Assembly (NCBI GenBank): GCA_015222595.1
Contig: JADFVP010000024.1
Span: forward strand, 1-15,324
From: Pseudomonadota bacterium
GTDB taxonomy: Bacteria > Desulfobacterota > GWC2-55-46 > JADFVP01
Length of the DNA: 15,324 bases
Direction: 5' to 3'
Shown here: piece after piece, positions 7,581-15,189 of the stretch
How positions within the stretch are numbered: the stretch's first letter is position 1
Layout of the letters: every line of letters starts with the position of its first letter
Position numbers and translations under genes: made by a program
The notes under the pieces: generated by a model
Databases searched by the model: none
Told to the model about the DNA's origin: nothing
The model's input: the letters and a program-made list of their open reading frames with translations, nothing else

Positions 7581-8029
7581 AGAGCCCGGAAGGTGCGCGG
7601 CCCGAACGCCCTAGTCGTTCCACGCTGTTCAACTGCCGGGGCCGCACGCTTCTAGAGACCGTGCTCGTGCTCTTCTTTATCCTCCTTCTGCTCGTCATTG
7701 TAGTAGACCGTTTTAACGCCTCTATTGTTTCGGTAAAGGAAGGGGCGTTAAGGATTGAGCTCTCTAACTTAAGAAGCGGCGTAAACCTCTTTGCCATGAC
7801 AAAAAAACGGCTTCCCGACTCAATAGAGGAGCTTGTGCAAGCCAAGATCGTAGTTCCAAAGCAGGGGATAGACGGCAGCGAGTTCAAGATAGAGATGACA
7901 GGAAAGTACGTAGAGGCTATGACCGTAGGCCCGGGCGGAGTGCCCGTCGACCCGTTCGGCAACCTATATACCCTTGAGCCGAAGAACGCAATGGTCAGAA
8001 CCACCACCGCAGGTTACGAGTCGTGGTAG
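7577..8029 (+). CDS. Type IV pseudopilin-like protein (GspG/MshB/MshF-like)
   Basis: 150 residues from the ATG at 7577, which overlaps the TGA of the platform-protein gene as ATGA. An upstream in-frame ATG at 7550 would add nine residues but lies inside the previous gene, so the coupled start is preferred. A basic, proline-rich 22-residue leader ends in CRG, followed by RTLLE and a ~20-residue hydrophobic helix (ETVLVLFFILLLLVIVV). This is a class III (prepilin peptidase) signal with G22 at -1 and Glu at +5. Arg at +1 is odd, since Phe or Met is usual there. After the helix comes an amphipathic stretch with NLRSGVNLFAMTKKRLPDSIEEL, a pattern common in minor pseudopilins. Near the C-terminus VPVDPFGNLY resembles the DPWGNPY block of GspG-type pseudopilins. 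It probably joins the pilus or pseudopilus built by the two upstream gene products. The specific subunit identity is not settled. Confidence 0.85.
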   Translation: MKSPEGARPERPSRSTLFNCRGRTLLETVLVLFFILLLLVIVVDRFNASIVSVKEGALRIELSNLRSGVNLFAMTKKRLPDSIEELVQAKIVVPKQGIDGSEFKIEMTGKYVEAMTVGPGGVPVDPFGNLYTLEPKNAMVRTTTAGYESW

Positions 8030-8095
8030 CATAGCTTGTGCAAAGAGCAGTTTAAGTTGAGAGCTAAAGTGCCGATATAACAGAGTACAAACCAC

Positions 8096-8134
8096 TTGAC
8101 AAAGAATAATGAAATGATAAAAGTACTCTATACT
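8096..8134 (+). promoter_or_regulatory. Possible promoter elements upstream of the pilin gene
   Basis: An exact TTGACA (8096-8101) and a TATACT (8129-8134) lie in the AT-rich 132-nt spacer before the pilin gene, but 27 bp apart, too far for one sigma70 promoter. Either element may belong to a promoter with a poor partner. No sigma54-type GG-N10-GC pair was recognised. Confidence 0.25.
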
Positions 8135-8148
8135 TATTAAAGTCTACT

Positions 8149-8155
8149 AAGGAGG
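8149..8155 (+). promoter_or_regulatory. Strong ribosome binding site of the pilin gene
   Basis: AAGGAGG, a perfect anti-16S match, lies 6 nt before the ATG at 8162. It is the strongest Shine-Dalgarno in the window and fits a highly expressed major pilin. Confidence 0.9.
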
Positions 8156-8161
8156 GCTTGG

Positions 8162-8584
8162 ATGATTCGCACTATAAAGAACAGCAAAGGTTTTACCCTG
8201 ATTGAGCTTGTAATGGTCATAGTTATTCTCGCCATACTGGCTGCAGTTGCAGTACCAAGGTTCATAGATCTTCAGGGTGATGCACGAGTTTCCACTGCCA
8301 AGGGTGTAGCCGGGGCCATATCCGGCGCTGCCAACATACTCCACGCACAGTATATTCTTAACAACACTACCTACATGCTCGGCACGACCGAAGGGGTAGC
8401 AGCCGACACGGCAGTTCTCTTCAACGCCAATATCTCAGGCGCCACGGTTTCGGGAGCTCCCGGCGGACTGCTTATCGGCGCCGGTTCGGGCCTCATAACC
8501 ATTACGGTCGGCAATACGCCATATACGATGACCTACACGGCTGACGCAACGACACTCGGCCCGAGGTTCCAGTACAACTTCTAG
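8162..8584 (+). CDS. Type IV pilin, MshA-like (probable major pilin)
   Basis: 140 residues. A short 10-residue leader MIRTIKNSKG is followed by FTLIELVMVIVILAILAAVAVPRF: a textbook type IV prepilin with cleavage after G10, Phe at +1 and Glu at +5. The mature N-terminus goes on as IDLQGDARVSTAKGVAGAI, which resembles MSHA-type pilins (FINLQSDAR pattern). The C-terminal half is rich in Gly, Ala, Thr and Asn, consistent with a small beta-rich head. There is no cysteine in the protein, so the usual disulfide loop of Pseudomonas/Neisseria pilins is absent. It would be processed by a prepilin peptidase (not in this window) and assembled by the ATPase and platform protein upstream. A 132-nt upstream gap, a perfect ribosome binding site and a possible terminator downstream suggest it can be expressed separately and strongly. 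'Major pilin' is inference from these signals. Confidence 0.92.
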   Translation: MIRTIKNSKGFTLIELVMVIVILAILAAVAVPRFIDLQGDARVSTAKGVAGAISGAANILHAQYILNNTTYMLGTTEGVAADTAVLFNANISGATVSGAPGGLLIGAGSGLITITVGNTPYTMTYTADATTLGPRFQYNF

Positions 8585-8620
8585 GGCCAACCTGGCTCCT
8601 GGGCTGATTTAAAAAGCACT

Positions 8621-8660
8621 TGGTCAGACTAGATGAGATTTGGCTGGACTAGAAGAGACT
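8621..8660. repeat. Two-copy 20-bp imperfect tandem repeat
   Basis: Units 8621-8640 and 8641-8660 match at 15 of 20 positions (consensus TGGYYRGACTAGAWGAGAYT), in the spacer between the pilin and the YfhO-family gene. No third copy adjoins. Function unknown; it may be an operator or a chance duplication. Confidence 0.5.
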
Positions 8661-8723
8661 GACATGTGGCTTACCGAAGTTCCAAGCCGCTTGTGATTCA
8701 GTATCAGATAAGACACTATAAGA

Positions 8724-8785
8724 ACCCGTTGTCGCCTCTCTCAGCAAAGTTTAAGCGAGATTGTACGGCAGCGGGTCTTCTTTTA
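8724..8785 (+). terminator. Possible intrinsic terminator after the pilin gene (long hairpin)
   Basis: ACCCGTTGTCG (8724-8734) pairs along all 11 positions, with two G.U pairs, with CGGCAGCGGGT (8766-8776). A short inner stem is possible (TCTC 8737-8740 / GAGA 8757-8760). The tail CTTCTTTTAT after the hairpin is T-rich but not a pure T run. It ends about 30 nt before the next gene, so it may instead act in the leader of the YfhO-family gene. Confidence 0.45.
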
Positions 8786-8814
8786 TCCTTAAATAGACAA
8801 CGGCCCATAACTGA

Positions 8815-11280
8815 ATGAAGATGTCGAGACTACTCCCACCAGCGGTTCTCTTGGTACTTGCCTGCGCGTACTTCTTTACGGTACTCGACGGCTCGTCTCT
8901 TCTTACCGAGCGCGACCTCTCGGTCTTCTTCATTCCTCCTAGAATCCTATGGACGACTATTTTAAGTGCCGGAGAGTTTCCGCTCTGGAACCCGTTCAGT
9001 TACTGCGGCCACCCGCTATTGGCCACTTTACAGCCCGGTATTCTTTATCCGCCAAATATTCTTCTTTTGGCTTTACCCTTCGACCTCGGCTTCAACCTCG
9101 TTATCGTGCTCCACTACTTTCTCGCCGGGCTCTTTACGCTGCTGCTTCTAAAAGAGGTAGGGGCAACGCGCTCTGGGCAGATGGCAGGGGCGCTTACCTT
9201 CATGCTTTCCGGTTACCTCTTTAGCGTCCATAACGTGCTGAGCACGCTCCTTAGCGTCACATGGGTTCCTCTTGCGCTCTTCCTCTTCCTGCGCGCACTT
9301 AGGCGCGGTTCGGCAAAGTACGCGGCTCTTACTGTCATGGTAATGGCGGTAATGTTTACAGGAGGCGGTATAGAGGTGCTTCTCGGAACCTTCGGGCTTC
9401 TCGGGCTGATCACCATCTGGCCGTCCATCTTTGATTTTGACCCGCGCCGCATGGTCATGCAGGAGGCCTCGGAGCGCCACTATAGCGGCGCTGTCCGCAT
9501 ACTTCTCTTTATTTTTGTTGCGGTGCTCTTTTTGCTGCTCAGCGCCGTTCAGCTTCTGCCCTTTGCAGAACTCGCCTCGCTCTCCACGCGCTCTGGGGGG
9601 CTAAGTTACTTCGAGGCCACTACATGGAGCTTCGACCTCAAGGACTTTATCCAGTTCTTCATTCCCGACCTCTACGGCTACGGAGCGTCGAGCGAGAAGT
9701 ACTGGGCGAATCAGAGTTGGTTGAAGACCGTCTATATCGGCACGCTGCCACTTTTGCTCTCGCTCTTCTTCTTTCTACGCTACCGCGCGCGAACGCTGCT
9801 TTTCATCTTTGTCGGCATACTCTTCTTTATGCTCGCCATGGGCAACAACAGCCTCATCTACCCGTACCTCTTCGAGTACATGCCCTTCTTCGCAAAGATC
9901 AGGTATCCGGTAAAGTTCCTCTTTGTGCCTTCTGTCTTTCTTGCAATTGCAACAGGGCTCGGTCTCGACGTTATATATACCTCTATGGCACAGAAGCGCG
10001 GGTTGAGAGGCGCACCGGTTCTGTTGCTCGTTATTGCCACCGCTGCCGCACTCCTGTTCGGGTACCTGAGCTATTACGATGCCGATATCATGGGCACGCT
10101 TGCCGAACGCGGCTACGACTACCCGGAGTACAACTACGCAGGAATCAATCTCTTCAATCTAAAACGGCTGCTCGTCTTCTTTATCATCTCCGCGCTCGGC
10201 CTCTTTACGGCCTACAGGAGTTTCCGCCTGAGGCCTCTGCTGCCGCTCTTTATTATTATCGTTCTCGGCATAGACCTCTTCTTCGCGCACAACAACTACT
10301 ACGGCACCACGCCCAGCAAGCAATATCACACGCCGGGCACGGTCATTAAGAGTATCAAAGAAGACGAGTCGCTCTTCAGGGTCTTCGTAACGCCAAAGAC
10401 GTTGAAGGAGGGCGCGCTGATGCCTGTCGCTGCTTTGACCGAGGGCGGCACGCCGACTATCTCAATGGACGGTGAGAGGCTGGCAAAAGAGAAGCTCGAA
10501 GGGTATAATCTCGAACACGGTATCTACGGTATCGGTGGAGTGAATGTTATGAAGCGTCAGCTCTTTGCAGAGCTGTACGAAACGGTTGCAAAGGGCGCGG
10601 CAATAGACTCCACAAACCTGCTCTCGCTCATGAACGTAAAGTACGTGGTCTCTACTCCGGCAATAGAGTCGGACGAATTCAAGCTTGTGTATGTTGTCGG
10701 CATGAACGAAGGGCAAGAGCCTGTTGCTGATAAAGAGGCCGGACTTTATGAAGAGACCGAAACGGTAAAGATCTACGAGAACCTCTCTAGCATAGACCGC
10801 TACTACCTCGTTGAAGACTTCGCCATAGTTCCTGAACACGACACACGGCTTGAGATAATGGCGAGTAAGGACTTTACGCCCTCTTCTATGGCTCTGCTCG
10901 AAGTAAACCCGTGGAGCGACGGATTTGATGGCGCTCCAACTACGACGGCTACAGAGCCCTCAATCGAAATCTTAGAACTGAGAGCCAACTCCGTAGAGCT
11001 GAAGGTCTCTGCCACGGCCCCGTCGATACTCGTAACTTCCGAGAGTTGGTATCCGGGCTGGAAGGTCTACGTAGACGGCGTTAGTAGACCGCTACTGAGA
11101 GCCAACCACGCCTTCAAGGCGGTCGCGCTCGGCGACGGTACGCATAGAGTTCGCTTCGTCTTTGCGCCTACGAGTTTCTATGCTGGCGCTATTGTAAGCT
11201 CCATTACTCTGGCGGGACTTGTCTTCATAGCCTTTTATAGACGTAAAAGAGGGGAGAGGCGCGGTAGGTATGGCGGATAG
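8815..11280 (+). CDS. YfhO-family multi-pass membrane protein (GT-C glycosyltransferase-like)
   Basis: 821 residues with about a dozen hydrophobic segments up to residue ~490, a soluble region ~495-785 and a last helix at ~787-808. Family marks: TERDLSVFF (31-39) with D34 in the first extracytoplasmic loop, the WNPFSYCGHP block (58-67), YPPN (78-81), LMNVKYVVS (605-613), and near the C-terminus ESWYPGWKVYVDG (743-755) followed by LRANHAFKAV (761-770). The Y.PGWK.YVDG...LRAN.AF pattern is characteristic of bacterial YfhO proteins (PF09586). Members are linked to transfer of sugars to cell-surface polymers in Gram-positives; the substrate here is unknown. No Shine-Dalgarno is evident before ATG 8815; ATG at 8821 (M3) is an alternative start. 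The gene overlaps the next by 11 nt, pointing to co-translation. Family call is strong, biochemical role is not. Confidence 0.88.
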   Translation: MKMSRLLPPAVLLVLACAYFFTVLDGSSLLTERDLSVFFIPPRILWTTILSAGEFPLWNPFSYCGHPLLATLQPGILYPPNILLLALPFDLGFNLVIVLHYFLAGLFTLLLLKEVGATRSGQMAGALTFMLSGYLFSVHNVLSTLLSVTWVPLALFLFLRALRRGSAKYAALTVMVMAVMFTGGGIEVLLGTFGLLGLITIWPSIFDFDPRRMVMQEASERHYSGAVRILLFIFVAVLFLLLSAVQLLPFAELASLSTRSGGLSYFEATTWSFDLKDFIQFFIPDLYGYGASSEKYWANQSWLKTVYIGTLPLLLSLFFFLRYRARTLLFIFVGILFFMLAMGNNSLIYPYLFEYMPFFAKIRYPVKFLFVPSVFLAIATGLGLDVIYTSMAQKRGLRGAPVLLLVIATAAALLFGYLSYYDADIMGTLAERGYDYPEYNYAGINLFNLKRLLVFFIISALGLFTAYRSFRLRPLLPLFIIIVLGIDLFFAHNNYYGTTPSKQYHTPGTVIKSIKEDESLFRVFVTPKTLKEGALMPVAALTEGGTPTISMDGERLAKEKLEGYNLEHGIYGIGGVNVMKRQLFAELYETVAKGAAIDSTNLLSLMNVKYVVSTPAIESDEFKLVYVVGMNEGQEPVADKEAGLYEETETVKIYENLSSIDRYYLVEDFAIVPEHDTRLEIMASKDFTPSSMALLEVNPWSDGFDGAPTTTATEPSIEILELRANSVELKVSATAPSILVTSESWYPGWKVYVDGVSRPLLRANHAFKAVALGDGTHRVRFVFAPTSFYAGAIVSSITLAGLVFIAFYRRKRGERRGRYGG

Positions 11281-13405
11281 CTTTCTTGATAACAGCGCTA
11301 TAGATGGCAGAGAGTTCGGGCGCGGCTCTACGGCCATGCTCTTCGGTATAAGTTTTCTTACGCTCCTTACCGAGCTTGTGCTCATCCGCTTCATTCCGTC
11401 GAATATCTACCTGCTCTCTTTCTACAAGAACTCCGTGCTCCTTGCGGTCTTTTTAGGGCTCGGCACCGGCTTCATGCTCTCGAATGTAAAGCGCAACTAC
11501 ATAGAGTATGTGCCTATCGCAACGCTCGTAATTTTAGTCATCACGATCTACTTCAACGACTACCTTCGCATAGACCTCGACTACGCCAGCAAAGACGAAA
11601 CTATCTGGCCGGAGTTCTGGGCTAACACTCGCGCACAGGGCGTGCCGATGCTCGGCGTGCTGGTCGCGTTCTACCTCATCATCGCCTTCTACTTCGTACC
11701 GTTCGGGCAGGAGACCATGCGCGCTATGCGCGGCATGAGGCCTCTTCGCGCGTACTCTATAAACATAGCAGGGTCGCTCGCGGGAATTGTAGTCTTCGCG
11801 CTCCTTGGCTGGGGCTGGACAAAGCCGGTCGTCTGGTTCGCTCTCATTCTGCTGCCTCTGCTCTACTGGTCGTGGAGGTACTCGACCCGCGTAACGTTCT
11901 GGATAAGTGTGTCGGCCTCGGTCCTTGCGCTCTTCCTGCTCTTCTCCGCGCACTTTGGTAGCGAACTCTGGTCTCCGTACAGCAAGGTACGGGTCTATCC
12001 CTTCTCGACCGATACCAGCGCCGGGTTCATCTCCACCACCAACGGCAACCCTCAGGTAGGGGCGATGAACTTCGACATGGAGTACTCCGGCCCTGAACAG
12101 CAACTGAACAACGAGTCGAAGTCGATCTATGAAATACCGTACAATATAATAGACCCCAAGAGCGTAGTGGTAGCGGGCGCCGGGGCAGGCAATGAAGTTG
12201 AGATGGCGCTTCGTAACGGCGCAACAGACGTAACGGCGGTGGAGCTAGACCCGGCATTCATTACGGTCGGAAAGGCCTTCCACCCGCACCGGCCCTTTTT
12301 AGACCCTCGCGTTACAATAGAGGTGAACGACGCGCGCGCCTTCTTCCATTCGACCGATAAAAAGTTCGACCTCGTGGTCATCGGCTTTCTCGACTCCCAG
12401 TACCATCTCTCTCATATGTCGAATATAAGAACCGAGAACTTCGTCTACACCTACGAGTCTATTGCCAGAACAAAAGAGATCCTCAGCCCGAACGGACTTT
12501 TGCAACTGAACTACAATGCACCTAGGCATGACATGCGCCTCAGGCTGCTCTCCGTTATACGCGAGGTCTACGGCTCTAACGTAGTTGTCTTTACCCCGAA
12601 AGAGCCGGTCTCCGGCAACGTCTCTTTTGTGGCAGGGCCGGGGCTCAGGGCTTTTGATGGTGACCTTTCGAATATGGACGGTCTGCCCGGCCTTATAACA
12701 CACCTGCCGGGTGCAGGCTTGGCAGAGAAGCCTGCACCAATGGAGTTCAATAATGCAATGCCTACAGATGACTGGCCCTTTCTTTATCTGAGCGGTAAAA
12801 AGATTCCGCGCGAATACGTCTCGATGATTATTCTTATTCCGATTATTTCTATAGCCTTTATCGGTGCGGTAGGCCGCGCCGGTCTCGGCTTTTCTCCGCT
12901 CTTTTTTCTCTTGGGCTTCGGCTTCATGCTCTTAGAGACCAAGAGCATAACCTCACTTGCGCTGCTCTTCGGCTCGACCGTTACTGTGGTCTCAATAGTC
13001 ATCGCCTCCATACTCTCGGCGATACTGCTGGCGAACCTCTCTATTCACCTCTTTAAAATAGAGAGAACGCTACTTCCATACCTTGCTATTCTGGCTACTA
13101 TTGTTATCCTCTACTTTATCCCGCTCGACCTGTTGCTGCCGCTCGGCTGGAAACTAAAACTCCTGCTCTCAATCTTCGTCATTGCTTCACCTATCTTCTT
13201 CTCGGCCCTCGTCTTCGGCAACACATTTTCTCGTAGCAAGAGAATGGATATAGACCTCGGCTCAAATATCTTCGGCGCGGTAACAGGCGGCATGTTCGAG
13301 TACCTCTCCATGGTAGCCGGTTTCAACTCGCTCTATATTCTTGCAGGCGCGGCCTATCTCGGCGCTCTTCTTCTCTCTAAAAGAGCAGACAGGAGCAGCG
13401 TATGA
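11270..13405 (+). CDS. Membrane-embedded spermidine-synthase-like protein, probably without aminopropyltransferase activity
   Basis: 711 residues in three parts. Residues ~22-230 hold several hydrophobic helices; ~245-505 form a spermidine-synthase-like Rossmann domain; ~515-705 form a second set of helices. Motif I is VVVAGAGAGNEV (299-310), followed by AVELDP (323-328) and NDARAFF (353-359); TDDWPFLYL (499-507) closes the soluble domain, as is common in membrane-fused members. Compared with E. coli SpeE, the GGGDG loop has become GAGAG (A306 for the substrate-binding Asp) and the catalytic Asp of the ISDCTDP segment aligns with G372. An aminopropyl transfer reaction is therefore unlikely; nucleotide or SAM-type binding remains possible. 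AGAGGGGAGAGG (11249-11260) about 9 nt upstream supports the start. It overlaps the YfhO-family gene by 11 nt and the following gene by 4 nt (ATGA), so the three proteins probably work together in the inner membrane. Confidence 0.85.
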   Translation: MADSFLDNSAIDGREFGRGSTAMLFGISFLTLLTELVLIRFIPSNIYLLSFYKNSVLLAVFLGLGTGFMLSNVKRNYIEYVPIATLVILVITIYFNDYLRIDLDYASKDETIWPEFWANTRAQGVPMLGVLVAFYLIIAFYFVPFGQETMRAMRGMRPLRAYSINIAGSLAGIVVFALLGWGWTKPVVWFALILLPLLYWSWRYSTRVTFWISVSASVLALFLLFSAHFGSELWSPYSKVRVYPFSTDTSAGFISTTNGNPQVGAMNFDMEYSGPEQQLNNESKSIYEIPYNIIDPKSVVVAGAGAGNEVEMALRNGATDVTAVELDPAFITVGKAFHPHRPFLDPRVTIEVNDARAFFHSTDKKFDLVVIGFLDSQYHLSHMSNIRTENFVYTYESIARTKEILSPNGLLQLNYNAPRHDMRLRLLSVIREVYGSNVVVFTPKEPVSGNVSFVAGPGLRAFDGDLSNMDGLPGLITHLPGAGLAEKPAPMEFNNAMPTDDWPFLYLSGKKIPREYVSMIILIPIISIAFIGAVGRAGLGFSPLFFLLGFGFMLLETKSITSLALLFGSTVTVVSIVIASILSAILLANLSIHLFKIERTLLPYLAILATIVILYFIPLDLLLPLGWKLKLLLSIFVIASPIFFSALVFGNTFSRSKRMDIDLGSNIFGAVTGGMFEYLSMVAGFNSLYILAGAAYLGALLLSKRADRSSV

Positions 13406-15102
13406 GAGTCAACTTCGATAGCACAGCAGAAGTGACTCTTAAAAAGAGTCTGCTCGGCGCGCTCGTTCTTCTTCTGCTCTTTGTGGTTATTACACTCTCA
13501 ATCTCGCGGGTAAAATCGAACACATGGGACGAGAGCGCGCACCTGATGGCAGGGTACGCCTATGTAGAGGAGGGCATGGATTATCTTTCTCCGCTGAACC
13601 ACCCCGTTACCGGCAGAGCCATTTCGGCCCTTGGGCCTTCTCTTCTTTACGATCTCGATTTCGATAAAAGCGTAAAGCCCGAAGGCGCGCCCGGTTCCGA
13701 CTTCTTTCAATACTCGCTAAAGTTCCTCTTCGAAAACTCCGTGCCGGGCACTAAAATTCTTACGAGCGCGCGAGCAGGTACGATTATTGTAGGTTGTCTG
13801 CTGCTGGTCTTTGTGTACCTCTGGTCGTACCGTCTGTGGGGAGTAACAGGTGCGCTGGTCTCTGTATTGTTTACCGCGCTTAGCCCTAATATACTTGCGC
13901 ACTCTGCGCTCGCCACAACAGACTTGCCGATAACGGCCTTCTTTTTCATATCGACCTATTTTCTCTGGCGTCTCTCTGGTGAAGAGGGAACGCTTCTGAC
14001 TTCACTCTTGGCTGCGCTCTTTATCGCCGCAGCGCTGACGACAAAGCACTCTGCGCTCTTTCTGATGCCGATCTTTGTTGCCGCTTTTATAGTTAGGCTG
14101 AGAGCAAGCGGGCTGAAGCAGACGCTCGGGCTCTTTATTCCGGTACTCGTGCTTGTCTACTTTTTTATATGGACCTTCTACGCCTTCAGGTTTCACTCTC
14201 CGGGCGCAGGGTATATGCCGCTCGACTGGGCGCGCTTCGACACTTCAGCTTTCGCGCCACTGTACGACTTCATCCGTGCTTTTAAACTGTTGCCGGAATC
14301 GTACCTCTACGGAGTGGCAGGCGTGGTCTCCGGGGCCTCTACCGGAAGGGCTGCCTTTCTAATGGGCGAGTACTCCGGTACCGGCTGGTGGCAGTACTTT
14401 ACCGTGGCCTTCCTCTTGAAGACCCCGATACCGACACTCTTTCTTTTTGCTGCTTCTGTTATCTACTATCTGAAAAGTATGAAGAGAAGCGCGAGCGGGC
14501 TCGGTGCGCTCTGGCTGTTGCTTCCGGTTCTTATGCTCTTTGTACTCGTTAGCGCGCAGAACGTAAATATCGGTCTCAGGCATCTGTTGCCGATCTACCC
14601 GTTCATCTTTGTGATGATAGGTTCTGTCACGACAATTAAGACAGAGTCCGTTCGGCTGGCTAAACGCGTACTGGTCATTGCAATAGCATGGTACGTCGTG
14701 GTGGCCGGGGCGACCTATCCGCACCAGCTAGCCTACTTCAACGAATTCATTGGCAATCCTGATAACGGGTACAAGTACCTTGTTGACTCTAACCTCGACT
14801 GGGGCCAGGACTTGCCGGCCTTAAAGGAGTTTATGGTTGAGCGCGATATAAAAAGGATAAAGCTTGCGTACTTCGGCTTCTCGGACCCGAAGCAGTACGG
14901 CATAGAGTACGACTACCTGCCGAGTTACTATATGCCGATGACAGAGGGCGCGGGCGGAGACATTGAGCTTGAGGGCTGGTTCGCCATTTCGGCAACAATG
15001 CTCCAGGGGGTCTACCTCCCGAACCGAGACATGTACCGCTTCTTCAGAGAGCGCGAGCCGGAGGCGGTTTTAGGCCACTCGATCTTCATCTACAAGTTCT
15101 GA
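13402..15102 (+). CDS. GT39/PMT_2-family glycosyltransferase-like membrane protein
   Basis: 566 residues with about ten hydrophobic helices. The first extracytoplasmic loop carries WDESAHLMAG (42-51, D43/E44), the acidic pair typical of GT-C transferases that use lipid-phosphate sugars, followed by NHPVTGR (66-72). ALATTDLP (169-176) is another conserved PMT_2/ArnT-like segment, and GLRHLLPIYPF (391-401) and DSNLDWGQDL (462-471) are typical of the C-terminal half in bacterial members. The likely role is transfer of a sugar from a polyprenyl-phosphate donor to a glycan, lipid or protein on the periplasmic side; the acceptor is unknown. The ATG overlaps the stop of the spermidine-synthase-like gene (ATGA) and AGGAG (13391-13395) lies 6 nt upstream, so the genes are coupled. 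The neighbouring pilin genes make pilin or surface-glycan modification plausible, but that is inference. Confidence 0.86.
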   Translation: MRVNFDSTAEVTLKKSLLGALVLLLLFVVITLSISRVKSNTWDESAHLMAGYAYVEEGMDYLSPLNHPVTGRAISALGPSLLYDLDFDKSVKPEGAPGSDFFQYSLKFLFENSVPGTKILTSARAGTIIVGCLLLVFVYLWSYRLWGVTGALVSVLFTALSPNILAHSALATTDLPITAFFFISTYFLWRLSGEEGTLLTSLLAALFIAAALTTKHSALFLMPIFVAAFIVRLRASGLKQTLGLFIPVLVLVYFFIWTFYAFRFHSPGAGYMPLDWARFDTSAFAPLYDFIRAFKLLPESYLYGVAGVVSGASTGRAAFLMGEYSGTGWWQYFTVAFLLKTPIPTLFLFAASVIYYLKSMKRSASGLGALWLLLPVLMLFVLVSAQNVNIGLRHLLPIYPFIFVMIGSVTTIKTESVRLAKRVLVIAIAWYVVVAGATYPHQLAYFNEFIGNPDNGYKYLVDSNLDWGQDLPALKEFMVERDIKRIKLAYFGFSDPKQYGIEYDYLPSYYMPMTEGAGGDIELEGWFAISATMLQGVYLPNRDMYRFFREREPEAVLGHSIFIYKF

Positions 15103-15119
15103 CTTTCGTGACCTTTGCA

Positions 15120-15148
15120 TTGACCTTTACTTAAACCACAAATATAAT
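15120..15148 (+). promoter_or_regulatory. sigma70-type promoter for the downstream prepilin gene
   Basis: TTGACC (15120-15125, 5/6 to consensus) and an exact TATAAT (15143-15148) are separated by exactly 17 bp. The promoter lies 18 nt after the glycosyltransferase stop and would start transcription near 15155, about 35 nt before the TTG start codon. It is the best promoter match in the window. Confidence 0.75.
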
Positions 15149-15189
15149 AGGTTGTAAGAGATAACGAGGACAATAGCTAAGGTGAGAGC

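Noticed and set aside
9624..10349. A 241-codon open frame on the plus strand inside the YfhO-family gene
   Set aside because: Its product is rich in Arg, Leu, His and Pro with no motif, typical of an out-of-frame shadow; the overlapping frame has clear family signatures.
11534..12103. A 189-codon minus-strand open frame opposite the spermidine-synthase-like gene
   Set aside because: Charged low-complexity product, no ribosome binding site or motif seen; best explained as a shadow.
11270..13405. Annotation as a true spermidine synthase (speE)
   Set aside because: The substrate-binding and catalytic aspartates are replaced (A306, G372) and the domain is flanked by membrane helices.
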